Positions 23,563 through 32,290 of a stretch of 51,342 bases of DNA are shown here, piece after piece. Within the stretch, counting starts at the first letter, position 1; each line of letters begins with the position of its first letter. Source of the stretch: Halorubrum tebenquichense DSM 14210 (lineage in GTDB: Archaea; Halobacteriota; Halobacteria; Halobacteriales; Haloferacaceae); the NCBI RefSeq assembly GCF_000337415.1, contig NZ_AOJD01000024.1, positions 75,360 through 126,701 on the forward strand, written 5' to 3'. The notes beneath the pieces are model-generated. The model saw only the letters and a list, made by a program, of their open reading frames with translations, was not told the origin of the DNA and did not search any database. The position numbers were made by a program, and so were the translations under genes.

Positions 23563-24207
23563 TCACGGACCGAGCGCGGCGATGTCCGCGCCGACGGCGG
23601 CGCGGGCGTCGGCCGGGTTCGGGTCGCTGTCGGCCAGGTGCGTCCACTCGCAGGCGGGGAGCGCCGCGAGGCGCTCGCGGATCCCCGGCCTGTACGGCGC
23701 GGCCGCGGCGAACTCCTCCGCGTCGCCCCAGACGTCGTCGATGACGGTCCGCGAGTCGATCCGGACCTCGACGGCCGCCGGCTCCCACCGCGCCGCCAGC
23801 GCTTCGAGGCCGAGGTGGAGCGCCGCGTACTCCGCGGTGTTGTTCTCCGAGCGCGCCCCCACCGGTCGACCGAGTCTCACAGTCGGCCCGTCGGCCGCTC
23901 GGAGCACCGCGCCCGCGCCGGCCGGTCCGGGGTTCCCGCGGGAGCTTCCGTCGACGTAGAGGACGACCTCGTCGCCGGTCGCCCCGGGGCGGTCGTCCGC
24001 CGCCGCGTGGGGGTCGGCGGCGAGCACCTCCTCGGCGGCGCGTCGGATCTCCCCGTCCGCGGTCTCCGGGTCGAACAGCCCGCCGTACCCGGAGACGGCA
24101 CCGTCGATGGCGTCTATCGCGGGGCCGATCTCGTAGCCGTACCGGGCGAGCACCTCGTCGACCCGGGCGGCGAGCGGCGAGAGCGTCCCGGTGGGGAGTC
24201 GGTCCAC
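23563..24207 (-). CDS. rnhA: Ribonuclease HI, archaeal type with N-terminal extension
   Basis: A 214-residue enzyme that cleaves RNA in RNA-DNA hybrids. All four carboxylates are in place: D86 in LYVDGSSRGNPGPAG, E126 in ENNTAEYAAL, D151 in VRIDSRTVIDDVWG and D200 in SDPNPADARA. Residues 1-75 form an additional N-terminal region (PLAARVDEVLARYGYEIGP...) found in haloarchaeal members, of unclear role. The GTG start at 24207 gives this extension. It acts in removal of RNA primers and R-loops in the cytoplasm. It is flanked by non-related genes. Confidence 0.92.
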   Translation of the reverse strand: MDRLPTGTLSPLAARVDEVLARYGYEIGPAIDAIDGAVSGYGGLFDPETADGEIRRAAEEVLAADPHAAADDRPGATGDEVVLYVDGSSRGNPGPAGAGAVLRAADGPTVRLGRPVGARSENNTAEYAALHLGLEALAARWEPAAVEVRIDSRTVIDDVWGDAEEFAAAAPYRPGIRERLAALPACEWTHLADSDPNPADARAAVGADIAALGP

Positions 24208-24313
24208 GCTACGCCCCGCCCGAGCGTCGCCTTTCGCGTCTGTCCATCGTTCTCATCACGGTTAGCAGGCACAAAAAGCCGATGACGACGACGCCGCGGG
24301 CACCGTTCACGCA

Positions 24314-24346
24314 GACGACGCCGCAACCGCCGGTGGCGGCGTCGTC
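24314..24346. other. Perfect 11-bp inverted repeat after the DUF4097 gene
   Basis: GACGACGCCGC (24314-24324) pairs perfectly with GCGGCGTCGTC (24336-24346) around an 11-nt loop. It starts 4 nt after the minus-strand stop of the DUF4097 lipoprotein gene and could stabilise or end that transcript. No U-tract is adjacent; an A/T-poor haloarchaeal terminator is only a guess. Confidence 0.5.
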
Positions 24347-24350
24347 GTGA

Positions 24351-25244
24351 TCACGCCCAAATCGTGACATCGCCGTCGTTCGTCCGCGCCGTCAGGACGG
24401 CTTCGCCGTCGTTGACGCCCGCCCGTAATCGGGTCTCCGTTCGCTCGTGGATCCGGAACGACGAGTCGGCGTCCGTCACGCTGACCTCGCCGTCGCGCGT
24501 GCGAGCGGTGAGCGCCGCGCTCAGCTCGTCGCCGAGACGAAGCGAGAGGTCGCCGTCCGACGACTCGACGACCGCGTCCGAGACCGCGGCAGGCACGTCG
24601 GCGAACACGTCGCCGTCTCGCGTCCGGAGCGTCTCGACGCGAGCGGGGTCTCCGACGCGGATCGTCCCGTCGTTCGTCGTCGCGGACACGGGTCCGCCGG
24701 TGCCGTCGACGCTGACGTCACCGTCCCGTGACTCGACGGCCACCGCGCCGCGCGCGTCGGTGACGGCGACGTCACCGTCCGACGTGACGAGCGTCGCTCC
24801 GTCCGGGACCGAGGTCGCGTGAACGTCTCCGTCGGTCGTATGAAGCCGGTCCACGGCCACGTTCGGCGGGGCGTGGACCTCGACGTCGACTCGCCCTCCG
24901 CCGAAACCGAAGATCCGCGGCTCGTTCGTAGTCACCTCCAGCCGGTCGTCGTCGACTCGCACCGTCGCGTCGAGTTCGTCGAGCGAGACGCCGCCGAGCG
25001 CGCGTTTCCGAGCGACGACCTCGATATCGTCGCGAGGCTCGCTGCGGAACGCGACGTCACCGGTGGCGTCCGAGACCGTGAGCGTCGACACCGTTGACGG
25101 GTCGACGGTCCGCCGCTCAGCCGTCGTTCTGCGCTCGGCGTCGACGACTGCTCCGCAGCCGGCGAGGACGCCGCTCAGCGCGACGCCGCCCGCGGCGAGC
25201 AGTCGGCGACGCGTCGTCGCGTTCGCTGTCGGCTCGTCAGTCAT
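24351..25244 (-). CDS. DUF4097 beta-strand repeat lipoprotein
   Basis: A 297-residue exported protein. The Tat lipoprotein signal reads RRRLLAAGG with lipobox LAGC, so it is anchored on the outer face of the membrane. The rest is a ladder of short beta-strand units each marked by a DGDV-type turn (TTDGDVHA, TSDGDVAV, SRDGDVSV, TNDGTIRV, TRDGDVFA, SSDGDLSL, TRDGEVSV, TNDGDVTI), typical of DUF4097 beta-helix or adhesin-like domains. In bacteria DUF4097 proteins occur with envelope-stress regulators. Its start overlaps the end of the upstream membrane sensor gene by 8 nt, indicating one operon and possibly one complex. Confidence 0.88.
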   Translation of the reverse strand: MTDEPTANATTRRRLLAAGGVALSGVLAGCGAVVDAERRTTAERRTVDPSTVSTLTVSDATGDVAFRSEPRDDIEVVARKRALGGVSLDELDATVRVDDDRLEVTTNEPRIFGFGGGRVDVEVHAPPNVAVDRLHTTDGDVHATSVPDGATLVTSDGDVAVTDARGAVAVESRDGDVSVDGTGGPVSATTNDGTIRVGDPARVETLRTRDGDVFADVPAAVSDAVVESSDGDLSLRLGDELSAALTARTRDGEVSVTDADSSFRIHERTETRLRAGVNDGEAVLTARTNDGDVTIWA

Positions 25245-25920
25245 CGGCGGCCCCCGCGGAGTTCACCGTGCCGCCGAGGAGGGCCCCGGTGAGGAACCCG
25301 CCGAACCGTGCGACGCCGTTGAGCACGTGGAGCGATGCGAGGAGGACGAAGAGCCCGAGGCCGGCACCGGCGACCGCCTCCCGCAGCGTGTCCACCACGT
25401 ACGGACCGATCGTGTAGGTCACGCCGGCGGCGTCGTAGAACGCCGGCAGCGAGAGCAGCGAGACCGCCACGGCGAAGGCGGTGACGAGGGCGGTGAACGC
25501 GACGATGCCGTAGACGAACTTGAGGCCCACCAGCAGGAGGCCGGTCCAAGTCGTCGGCGCGGTCAGGACGCGCTTCGCAGTTCCGAGCGCCTCATCGACC
25601 GAACCGAAGGCGAGTTCCACCTCGGACGGCGCGCCGTCGATGTCGACGTCGAGGAGCCACTCGGCGAGTCGACGCTCGAACGAACCGATGCCGAGCGTCA
25701 CGAGGAGCGTCGCGAGGACGATCGGGACGCCGGCGAGCGTCACGAGCAGCCCGAGGCCGGTCGAGAGCCCGGTCGTGACGAGCGTGAAGTAGGCGATCCC
25801 CAGCGGGAACGCCAACAGCAGGTACGCGAGGTTGCGGTACGTCTGTCCGTCGAACGGCACACCGACGAAGCGCGCGAGCGCCTCGCCCGGTGAGCGTGGG
25901 GACCAACTGTGGTCGCTCAT
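25237..25920 (-). CDS. Membrane protein with putative sensor domain (PF13796-like), paralogue 1
   Basis: A 227-residue protein with about four to five transmembrane helices. The stretch LAYLLLAFPLGIAYFTLVTTGLSTGLGLLVTLAGVPI near residues 35-70 is the hallmark of the putative sensor domain usually seen at the N-terminus of bacterial histidine kinases; here it stands alone with no kinase. ATG at 25920 is chosen over 25950 because a TATA box (25951-25957, minus strand) lies about 31 nt upstream. It overlaps the DUF4097 gene by 8 nt. A second paralogue lies just upstream at 26154. Ligand and partners are unknown. Confidence 0.82.
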   Translation of the reverse strand: MSDHSWSPRSPGEALARFVGVPFDGQTYRNLAYLLLAFPLGIAYFTLVTTGLSTGLGLLVTLAGVPIVLATLLVTLGIGSFERRLAEWLLDVDIDGAPSEVELAFGSVDEALGTAKRVLTAPTTWTGLLLVGLKFVYGIVAFTALVTAFAVAVSLLSLPAFYDAAGVTYTIGPYVVDTLREAVAGAGLGLFVLLASLHVLNGVARFGGFLTGALLGGTVNSAGAADD

Positions 25921-25950
25921 GCCGTACTCTCGGCTTGACACCGAGTTCAC

Positions 25951-25957
25951 GTATAAA
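25951..25957 (-). promoter_or_regulatory. TATA box of the sensor-DUF4097 operon
   Basis: TTTATAC on the minus strand lies 31-37 nt upstream of the ATG at 25920. A second A/T-rich stretch (minus-strand TTATATTTTT near 25989-25998) lies farther up and might be an alternative promoter. The remaining 25921-26153 gap has no gene. Confidence 0.6.
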
Positions 25958-26153
25958 GAACTGAGCGCTACAGGACGGGCAAGAGCACCAAAAATATAAG
26001 TAGGAGTTTGTCAGCTGCCACCCGATCGGAAGGTGTAACCGGCGAGGCGGAGCGCCCGACCCCCGCGGCGGGGCGGCCGGGCGCGCTCGGGATGAGCGCG
26101 ACGACACCGCGGACGCGCCGCGGACGACCGCGTCGACGACGCGACGACAGCGG

Positions 26154-26924
26154 CTAGGACGCGTCCGTGGCGTCGACCGTCGAGGTCCCCGTCCAGCCCA
26201 GCGTGAGCTCCGCCCAGCGCGCGCAGACCCAGCCGACGGCGTTCAGCGCGTTCAGCCCGACGACGAGCGCCGCGACGCCGACGAGCGACATCGCGAGCGC
26301 GCCCGGCAGCGTGGACACTTCCCACGACGTGAGCCGAAGGATGAACGAGACGCCGACCTCGAACTGCTCCCACGGGACGACGAGAGACAGCTCTCGCCGG
26401 ATCGGTTCCGGGAGAATGAGCCCGACGGAGGTCCCCGGCGCGTCGTAGTACAGCGGGGTCGCCGCCAGCGACCCGCCGACGCTGAGGACGACCGTGATGA
26501 GGGTGAACCCGACGACCCCGACGAGCAGCTTCGAGAGGACGAAGGCCAGAGCGCCCCACACGGCGAGGTCGGTCACCACGGCGACCGCGCCGTCGAGCGG
26601 GCCGGACGCCTCGGAGACCTTCCAGGACGGGGGCTCGATCTCGGCACCGAGGAGCGTTCGGGCGAGTGCGCGCTCGGCGATCGACACCAGCACCACCCCG
26701 CCCACGGTCGCGGCGAGTATCGGGACGCCGATCAGGAGCACGGACAGCCCGAGACCGAGCGAGAGCCCGACCACCGTACAGACGAAGTACGCGATCCCGA
26801 GCGGAAACGCGAGTGCGAGGTAGAGCGCGGCGGCGTACGTGCGCGCCCTGAACGGTGCCGAGAGCACCGTGGTGGTGATGCGGTCGTTCGCGGGTCCGGC
26901 GGGGAACGCGTCCGAGAGGGCCAT
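26154..26924 (-). CDS. Membrane protein with putative sensor domain (PF13796-like), paralogue 2
   Basis: A 256-residue relative of the 25237-25920 product. The same core is present (YLALAFPLGIAYFVCTVVGLSLGLGLSVLLIGVPI in pieces), followed by ERALARTLLG and YYDAPGT equivalent to FYDAAGV in the paralogue. About five membrane segments. ATG at 26924 is taken; a TTG one codon upstream is less likely. It has its own TATA box at 26953-26959. The pair probably arose by tandem duplication. Whether they form a heteromer or sense different cues is not visible. Confidence 0.82.
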   Translation of the reverse strand: MALSDAFPAGPANDRITTTVLSAPFRARTYAAALYLALAFPLGIAYFVCTVVGLSLGLGLSVLLIGVPILAATVGGVVLVSIAERALARTLLGAEIEPPSWKVSEASGPLDGAVAVVTDLAVWGALAFVLSKLLVGVVGFTLITVVLSVGGSLAATPLYYDAPGTSVGLILPEPIRRELSLVVPWEQFEVGVSFILRLTSWEVSTLPGALAMSLVGVAALVVGLNALNAVGWVCARWAELTLGWTGTSTVDATDAS

Positions 26925-26952
26925 CAACGGTCCAGGAGCGTCTAGCGGTAGT

Positions 26953-26959
26953 AATAAAC
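26953..26959 (-). promoter_or_regulatory. TATA box of sensor paralogue 2
   Basis: TTTATTA on the minus strand is about 29-35 nt upstream of the ATG at 26924. Confidence 0.55.
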
Positions 26960-27109
26960 TTCGGCTCCCCGGGCGCGGCTCTCATCGCGTGCGAGCGTGC
27001 CGTTAAGATCCGAGAGACGGGTGGCAAGCGCGTTCGTTCCGTGGGCGGCGGGCTACCGACGGCGCTCACGCCGAGGAAACTAAGTTGCTCCGAGGAGACC
27101 CTTCGTCGG

Positions 27110-27466
27110 ATGGGTTCGGAGCCGTCGGTGGACCCGCGGGAAGTGTACTCGCTGCTCGACGACGAGCACGCCCGACGGATCCTCATCGAGACCTACGACG
27201 AGACGCGCTCGGCGCGGGCGCTGAGCGAGGCGTGCGACGCCTCCGAGGCGACGGTGTACCGCCGCCTCGAACGCCTCCGCGAGCAGGATCTCGTCGAGAC
27301 CGTTCAGGAGGTCGACCCCGACCGCGGGCCGCAACAGGTGTACGCCGCCCGGCTCAACCGGGTCTCGGTCGACCTGACCGCGACCGGCTTCGAAGTGAGC
27401 GTCGACTACGTCGAAGAGACGGCCGCGGATCGACTGACGCGGCTCTACGAGGAGTTATCGGGATGA
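27110..27466 (+). CDS. Winged-helix (ArsR-like) transcriptional regulator
   Basis: A 118-residue DNA-binding protein. The HTH core is DDEHARRILIETYDETRSARALSEACDASEATVYRRLERLREQDLVE in outline, with the recognition helix around SEATVYRRLERL, then a wing and a C-terminal hydrophobic region typical of haloarchaeal ArsR-like regulators. ATG at 27110 follows an A/T box (ACTAAGTTG, 27079-27087) at leaderless spacing. Its stop overlaps the ATG of the next gene (ATGA). It is divergent from the sensor pair, so it may control either side; likely autoregulated, an inference. Confidence 0.87.
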   Translation: MGSEPSVDPREVYSLLDDEHARRILIETYDETRSARALSEACDASEATVYRRLERLREQDLVETVQEVDPDRGPQQVYAARLNRVSVDLTATGFEVSVDYVEETAADRLTRLYEELSG

Positions 27467-27849
27467 AGTGGGCACACGCGGCGGCGACGACACCCGATGC
27501 CGTTGCGGCGCTCGACGCCTTCCCGGCGCTCAGACGGGCGGCGGTGCCGACGCAGGTCGAAGCGGTCGGCGGCGGCGTCCCGCTCGCCGCCGTGACGGTG
27601 GCAGCGTTCTTCGTCTCGGTCCTGCTCGCGGTGTTCGTCACGTACCGCTTCGCGCGCGGGTACCTCCGGACCCGCCGCCGGCCGCTGTTGTATCTCACGC
27701 TCGGGCTCCTCCTTCTGGCCCCGCTACCGATGTTCCTCCGGCTGGCGCTCGGTAACGTCGGGGAAGTGAGCGCCACCGAGCGGACGGTGGCCGTCACCGC
27801 GAGCAAACTCTGCGGACTCCTGGTCGTCCTCGGGGTGGTCCACCGGTGA
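27463..27849 (+). CDS. Three-helix membrane protein linked to HTH regulator (possibly DUF7521)
   Basis: A 128-residue protein coupled to the HTH gene by ATGA overlap. After a 45-residue Ala-rich N-terminus come helices at about 46-66 (LAAVTVAAFFVSVLLAVFVTYRFARGY), 74-94 (LLYLTLGLLLLAPLPMFLRLAL) and 108-128. The pattern of a helix followed by YRFARGYLRTRRRPLLYL resembles small membrane proteins that accompany ArsR-like genes in haloarchaea, a family I believe is named DUF7521. It may be a membrane-bound signal partner of the regulator; that is unproven. Confidence 0.75.
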   Translation: MKWAHAAATTPDAVAALDAFPALRRAAVPTQVEAVGGGVPLAAVTVAAFFVSVLLAVFVTYRFARGYLRTRRRPLLYLTLGLLLLAPLPMFLRLALGNVGEVSATERTVAVTASKLCGLLVVLGVVHR

Positions 27850-28118
27850 CGCTCTCGCTCGTCGCGACCGCCGGCGGCGTCGCGACCGCCTGCCTCGGGA
27901 CGTACGTGGCGTACCTGGCCTACGACGGTCACCGCCGGAACGAGAGTCGGACGATGCTGCTGTTGGCCGTCGGCGTCGCGTGTATCGCGGTCCTCCCGTA
28001 CGTCATCGCGTACGGCGTGACGCCCCTGTTCGCGCTCTCCGACGCCGCGACCGTCTTCGGCGTCACGGTGGCACACCTGATCGGACTCGGGGCGCTGGCG
28101 CGGTCGGTGACGGGCTGA
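27846..28118 (+). CDS. Three-helix membrane protein linked to HTH regulator (possibly DUF7521), second copy
   Basis: A 90-residue protein beginning at a GTG that overlaps the previous stop (GTGA). The arrangement of TAGGVATACLGTYVAYLAYDGHRRNESRTMLLLAVGVACIAVLPYVIAYGV in pieces matches its neighbour: helix, basic turn, helix, short loop, helix. Thus the operon encodes a regulator plus two related small membrane proteins. The 285 nt that follow, 28119-28403, hold no convincing gene. Confidence 0.73.
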   Translation: MTLSLVATAGGVATACLGTYVAYLAYDGHRRNESRTMLLLAVGVACIAVLPYVIAYGVTPLFALSDAATVFGVTVAHLIGLGALARSVTG

Positions 28119-28403
28119 CGCCGGGGGGACTCCCGCCGACCCGACCGATCGAAACCGGATCGCGGGCCGGCACGTCGCGCCGTGCGCCTGACTCCCCTCG
28201 ATGACCGGAACCGTCGGAGAGCTCCGCGCGTCGTCGGTGCCGGACCAGAACGCGAGCCCGAGGACGGCGACGTGGCCGAGGTCGACGGCGGCGGCGAGGA
28301 ACCGCGCGGGTCCTTCGGACCGACCGCCAGCGACCGTCACCGCGGTGTCGGGGCACACCGATCCGCCCGGCCTCGCGGCCGAGGATGACCGAACGCCGTG
28401 CGG

Positions 28404-29324
28404 CTACTCGTCGCTGCGGTACGGCTCGCAGACGAGTTCAACGCCCGCCTCGAAGCTGATCTCGGGCTCCCAGCCGGTGGCCTCGTGGAACGTCGAGTAG
28501 TCGGCCATCGTGTCGTGGACGTAGCCGTCGAACGGACACTCGATGTACTCGGGGTCGATGTCGGTGTCGAGCGCGTCGTTGATCATGGCGACCATCTCGT
28601 TGAACGAGTAGGCCTCTTGGGTGCCGACGTTGTACACGCCCGTCAGCTCGCGGTCGGCGGCGAGCTCGCAGGCGCGCGCCACGTCCGCGACGTGCGTGAA
28701 GTCGCGGGTCTGGGTGCCGTCGCCGAACAGCTCGGGGGCCTCCCCGTTGGCGATCTTGTCGGCGAACTGCGCGACCGTGTTCGCGTACTCGCCCTTGTGT
28801 TCCTCGTTGCCGCCGAACCCCTGATACACCGAGAAGAAGCGGAGTCCCGCCATGTTCATGTCGTGGTGGTTGGCGTAGTACTCGGCGTAGCGCTCGCGGG
28901 CGAGCTTCGACGCCTCGTAGGCGGTTCGGGCCTCTACCTCCATGTCGACCGGCGAGGGTTCGGTGCGACTGCCGTAGATGGAGGAGGTCGAAGCGTAGAC
29001 GACGGTGTCACAGCCCTCCTTCCGGGCGCGCTCGACGGTGTTGACGAACCCCTCGACGTTGACGCGGCAGCCGCGCTGGGGGTCGGACTCGTGCATGTTC
29101 CGCGAGGAGAGCGCGGCGAGGTGGAAGACGACGTCGACGTCGACGGGGAACTCGCCGTCGACGACGGAGGCCTCGACGAACTCGACCGCGTCGTCGAGGT
29201 TCTCGGGCGTGCCGAGGTAGGTGTCGTCGACCGCGATCACGTCGTTGTCGGCCGCGAGGCGGTTCGCGAGGGTCGAGCCGATGAAGCCCGCGCCGCCAGT
29301 GACGAGGACGCGTTTGTCCTGCAT
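28404..29324 (-). CDS. NAD-dependent epimerase/dehydratase (extended SDR)
   Basis: A 306-residue sugar-nucleotide epimerase of the UDP-glucose 4-epimerase type. The NAD-binding motif is LVTGGAGFIGSTLANRL at residues 6-22, VFHLAALSS marks the substrate pocket, and the catalytic residues are Ser/Thr in YASTSSIYG and YEASK (Tyr-x-x-x-Lys). The VDVARACELAADRELTGVYNVG region is typical of the C-terminal sugar domain. ATG at 29324 starts the Rossmann strand properly. It likely supplies a sugar for surface glycans. Lone gene; the histidine kinase gene upstream on the same strand ends 74 nt away and is unrelated. Confidence 0.9.
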   Translation of the reverse strand: MQDKRVLVTGGAGFIGSTLANRLAADNDVIAVDDTYLGTPENLDDAVEFVEASVVDGEFPVDVDVVFHLAALSSRNMHESDPQRGCRVNVEGFVNTVERARKEGCDTVVYASTSSIYGSRTEPSPVDMEVEARTAYEASKLARERYAEYYANHHDMNMAGLRFFSVYQGFGGNEEHKGEYANTVAQFADKIANGEAPELFGDGTQTRDFTHVADVARACELAADRELTGVYNVGTQEAYSFNEMVAMINDALDTDIDPEYIECPFDGYVHDTMADYSTFHEATGWEPEISFEAGVELVCEPYRSDE

Positions 29325-29398
29325 GGCCGAGGCTCGTTCCGGCGGGCGCATTACCGTATCGGTTTCGACGGGTCGCGGTCGCGCGGGTCCACGTCGCT

Positions 29399-32026
29399 TC
29401 AATCGGATCGGTCCGGACGCTCGTCCGCGGCCGCGGTCGACTTCGGCCGTTCGCCCGCGGCCGCGACCGATCCGGGCCGGTCGACCCCGAGGAACTCGAA
29501 CCGCGCGCCGCCGTCGTCGCCCTCCGTGACCTCGACCTCCCAGCCGTGCGCCTCGGCGATGCGCTGGACGATCGCGAGCCCGAATCCCGTCCCCGTCTCG
29601 GAGGTCGTGTAGCCGCTCTCGAACACCGTCTCGCGCTCGTCCGGATCGATTCCCGGGCCGTCGTCCGCGACGTAGAAGCCGTCGGGGAGGTCCCCGACGA
29701 CGACGCGCTCGCCGCCGTGTTCGTCGGCGTTCCGGAACAGGTTGCCGAGGAGCTGGCGGATCCGCCCGGGGTCGGCGAGGATCTCGCCGTCGGTCTCGAC
29801 CGCGACTTCGACCGGCGTCTCCTCCGCGTCGCCCGCGTCCTCCGCCGTCCCGAACGGGTCGTCGTCGCCCGCCGACTCGAACGCCTCGTCGCTGTACGCG
29901 GCGGTCAGCTCCCCGAGGTGGACGCGCTCGAACGACCCGACCGTCTCGCCCTGCTTGGCGAGCGCGAGCACGTCGTCGATCAGCCGTTCCATCTCGTCGA
30001 GCGCGCGTTCACAGCGGTCGAAGTACGAGTCGGTCCCCGTCTCGCGGGCGAGTCTGAGGTATCCGGAGAGGACGTTGAGCGGGTTCCGCAGGTCGTGCGA
30101 GACGATCGAGGCGAACTCGTCGAGCCGCTCGTTCTCCCGTTCGATGCGCCGCTCGTACGCCTTGCGCTCGGAGATGTCGCGGCTGCTCGCCAGGAACCGG
30201 TCCTCCCCTTGGACGTCGATGCGCCGCACGTGGACCTCCGCCGGGAACGTCGAGCCGTCGGCGCGCGCGAACGACGTCTCCAGCCGGACCGTCTCGTCCA
30301 TCTCCAGCCCGTTCCAGAGCCGCTTTCCCTCCTCCGGGTCGAGTTCGTCGTCGACCTCCCACACGTCCATGCCGACGACCTCGTCGCGGTCGTACCCGAG
30401 CGCCGTCGTCATCGCCCGGTTGGCGTCGACGATCTCCCCCGCCTCGTCGTGGATGTCGATCATGTCCGGCGAGCGCTCGAACAGCGCCTCCAACCGGGCT
30501 GACGTCTGTTCGAGCCGTCGCTGCCGGCGGCGCTGCTCGGTCACGTCTCGGGAGACGGCGAGGACTCCGTCGAACTCGCCGTCGATGACGAGCCGCGTCA
30601 GCGCGTAGTCGACGATCATGCCCGGGTTGCTCGGCACGTCGAGCTCCGCGGTTCCCGACAGCGACTCCCGCTCCCCCTCGACGAGCGCGGCGAACGGGTC
30701 GCCGTCGCTCGTCTCCCTGATCCGGTCGACCAGCGTGCTCCGCTGCCCGACGAGCCGACCCGGAGTGGTCTCGTACACCTCCGCGAGCCGGTCGTTGGCG
30801 AGCGTGAACCGACCGTCAGCGTCGTACAGGCAGACGGCCTCGGGGAGCTCGTCGACGATCCGGCGATACCGTTCGAGCTCGCGCTCGCGCGCCTTCTCCT
30901 CGGTGACGTCGATGTGGATGCCGACGGCGCGGACCGGCTCGCCGTCCTCGGTCCGCTCGACGACCCGACCCCGGTCGCGGATCCACCTCCATTCGCCCGA
31001 TTTCGCCCGCATCCGGAAGTCGCACTGGTAGAGGTCGGTCTCGCCCGCGAAGTGCCGCTCGATGGCGTCCCACGCCGCGTCGATGTCGTCCGGGTGGACG
31101 CGCTCCTCCCACGACGCGAGCTCGAACGCGATCTCATCGGGGTCGTGGCCGAGCATCGCCGCCCACCGCTCGTCGAACCGGACCTCGTCGGTCTGGACGT
31201 TCCAGTCCCAGACGCCGACGTCGGCCCCCTCGACGGCCAGTTGGAGGCGCTCGGAGAGCTCGCGGAGCTCGCGCTCGCGCTCGCGCCGCTCCGTCACGTC
31301 CCGGACGTACAGCGCCATCCCGTCGTCGGTCGGGTAGGCGTTCACGACGAGGTGGGCGTCGAGCCGGTCGACGCGCTGTTCGAACTGGACGGGCTCGTCG
31401 CTCTCGGCGGCCTCGCGGAGCGCCGCCTCGCCGTCGGAGCCGACGGTTCCGGGGAAGACGTTCCAGAGCGATTCCCCGGTCACGCCGTCCGCGTCGAGGT
31501 CGATCAGCTCCGCCGCGCGCTCGTTGAGGTGCGTCACCCGCCAGTCGCCGTCGACCACGCAGAACCCGTCGTCGATCCGCTCGAACCGGTCGGCGGTCCG
31601 GCGGTCGCCCCGCGTCGAAGGGACCACCTCGTCGACGGCGGCCGCGAGCCGCTCGTACTCGTCTTCCGTCGCCGCCCTGCGGAGGTACTCGTCGACTCCG
31701 GCCGAGATCGCCCGGCTGGCGACCGCCTCCGACCCCTCGCCGGCGAACAGCACGAACGGGACGTCGCCGTGTCGGTCGCGGACGGCCTCCAGCAGTTCGA
31801 CCCCGTCGGCCCCGGACGTCTCGTAGGCCGAGACGACGCAGTCGAACGGCGTCGTCGACAGCGCGTCCAGCGCCGCGTCCGCGTCGCCGACCGCCGTTAC
31901 GTCGATCCGATCGCCGCGGCGCTCCAGCGTCGCGGTCGCCGCCTCCGCGAACCCCGGTTCGCCGTCGACGAGGAGGACGCGAACGGCCGGCGCAGCGCCG
32001 GCCGACGGCCCGCTCGATTCACTCAT
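29399..32026 (-). CDS. Sensor histidine kinase: degenerate receiver, four PAS domains, HisKA, HATPase
   Basis: An 875-residue soluble kinase without membrane helices. Domains: receiver-like (about 15-135), PAS 1 (about 145-245), PAS 2 with PAC (about 262-380), PAS 3 (about 385-500), PAS 4 (about 508-622), HisKA with phosphoacceptor H644 in IVSHDLRNPL, and HATPase_c with DDGPGID and TGFGLAI boxes. The receiver lacks its phosphorylation chemistry: A67 where Asp is expected (VVSAYE), A95 for Thr and E97 for Lys. It therefore cannot be a normal phosphorelay acceptor, while the kinase part looks intact. The signal is likely a small ligand, redox or light cue through PAS domains. No response regulator gene is adjacent. 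Confidence 0.92.
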   Translation of the reverse strand: MSESSGPSAGAAPAVRVLLVDGEPGFAEAATATLERRGDRIDVTAVGDADAALDALSTTPFDCVVSAYETSGADGVELLEAVRDRHGDVPFVLFAGEGSEAVASRAISAGVDEYLRRAATEDEYERLAAAVDEVVPSTRGDRRTADRFERIDDGFCVVDGDWRVTHLNERAAELIDLDADGVTGESLWNVFPGTVGSDGEAALREAAESDEPVQFEQRVDRLDAHLVVNAYPTDDGMALYVRDVTERRERERELRELSERLQLAVEGADVGVWDWNVQTDEVRFDERWAAMLGHDPDEIAFELASWEERVHPDDIDAAWDAIERHFAGETDLYQCDFRMRAKSGEWRWIRDRGRVVERTEDGEPVRAVGIHIDVTEEKARERELERYRRIVDELPEAVCLYDADGRFTLANDRLAEVYETTPGRLVGQRSTLVDRIRETSDGDPFAALVEGERESLSGTAELDVPSNPGMIVDYALTRLVIDGEFDGVLAVSRDVTEQRRRQRRLEQTSARLEALFERSPDMIDIHDEAGEIVDANRAMTTALGYDRDEVVGMDVWEVDDELDPEEGKRLWNGLEMDETVRLETSFARADGSTFPAEVHVRRIDVQGEDRFLASSRDISERKAYERRIERENERLDEFASIVSHDLRNPLNVLSGYLRLARETGTDSYFDRCERALDEMERLIDDVLALAKQGETVGSFERVHLGELTAAYSDEAFESAGDDDPFGTAEDAGDAEETPVEVAVETDGEILADPGRIRQLLGNLFRNADEHGGERVVVGDLPDGFYVADDGPGIDPDERETVFESGYTTSETGTGFGLAIVQRIAEAHGWEVEVTEGDDGGARFEFLGVDRPGSVAAAGERPKSTAAADERPDRSD

Positions 32027-32290
32027 CTACGTTGGTGTTTTAAATCCGACATGATAATCGTTACGCTCGACGCGACACGGACCGAGGGATGTCGACGCCA
32101 GATCCGATCGATCGGTTCGACGCCGTGACCCGTCGATTTCGTTGCGTTCATTCAACACAAAATACATGAAACGACTGCCTGAACGCTTGTCAGGATCCCG
32201 AGACCGATTCCGTCGAGACCGCGAGACGCGCCGTATCTCCGGCGGGATCGTCGCGGTGTCCGTCTCTCCGCGTCGTTTCCCGCGACCGCC

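Noticed and set aside
28119-28403. Minus-strand frame with LAAAVDLGHVAVLGLAFWSG as a possible small membrane protein
   Set aside because: A short hydrophobic stretch in a frame that runs on into shadow sequence, with no start signal or family likeness.
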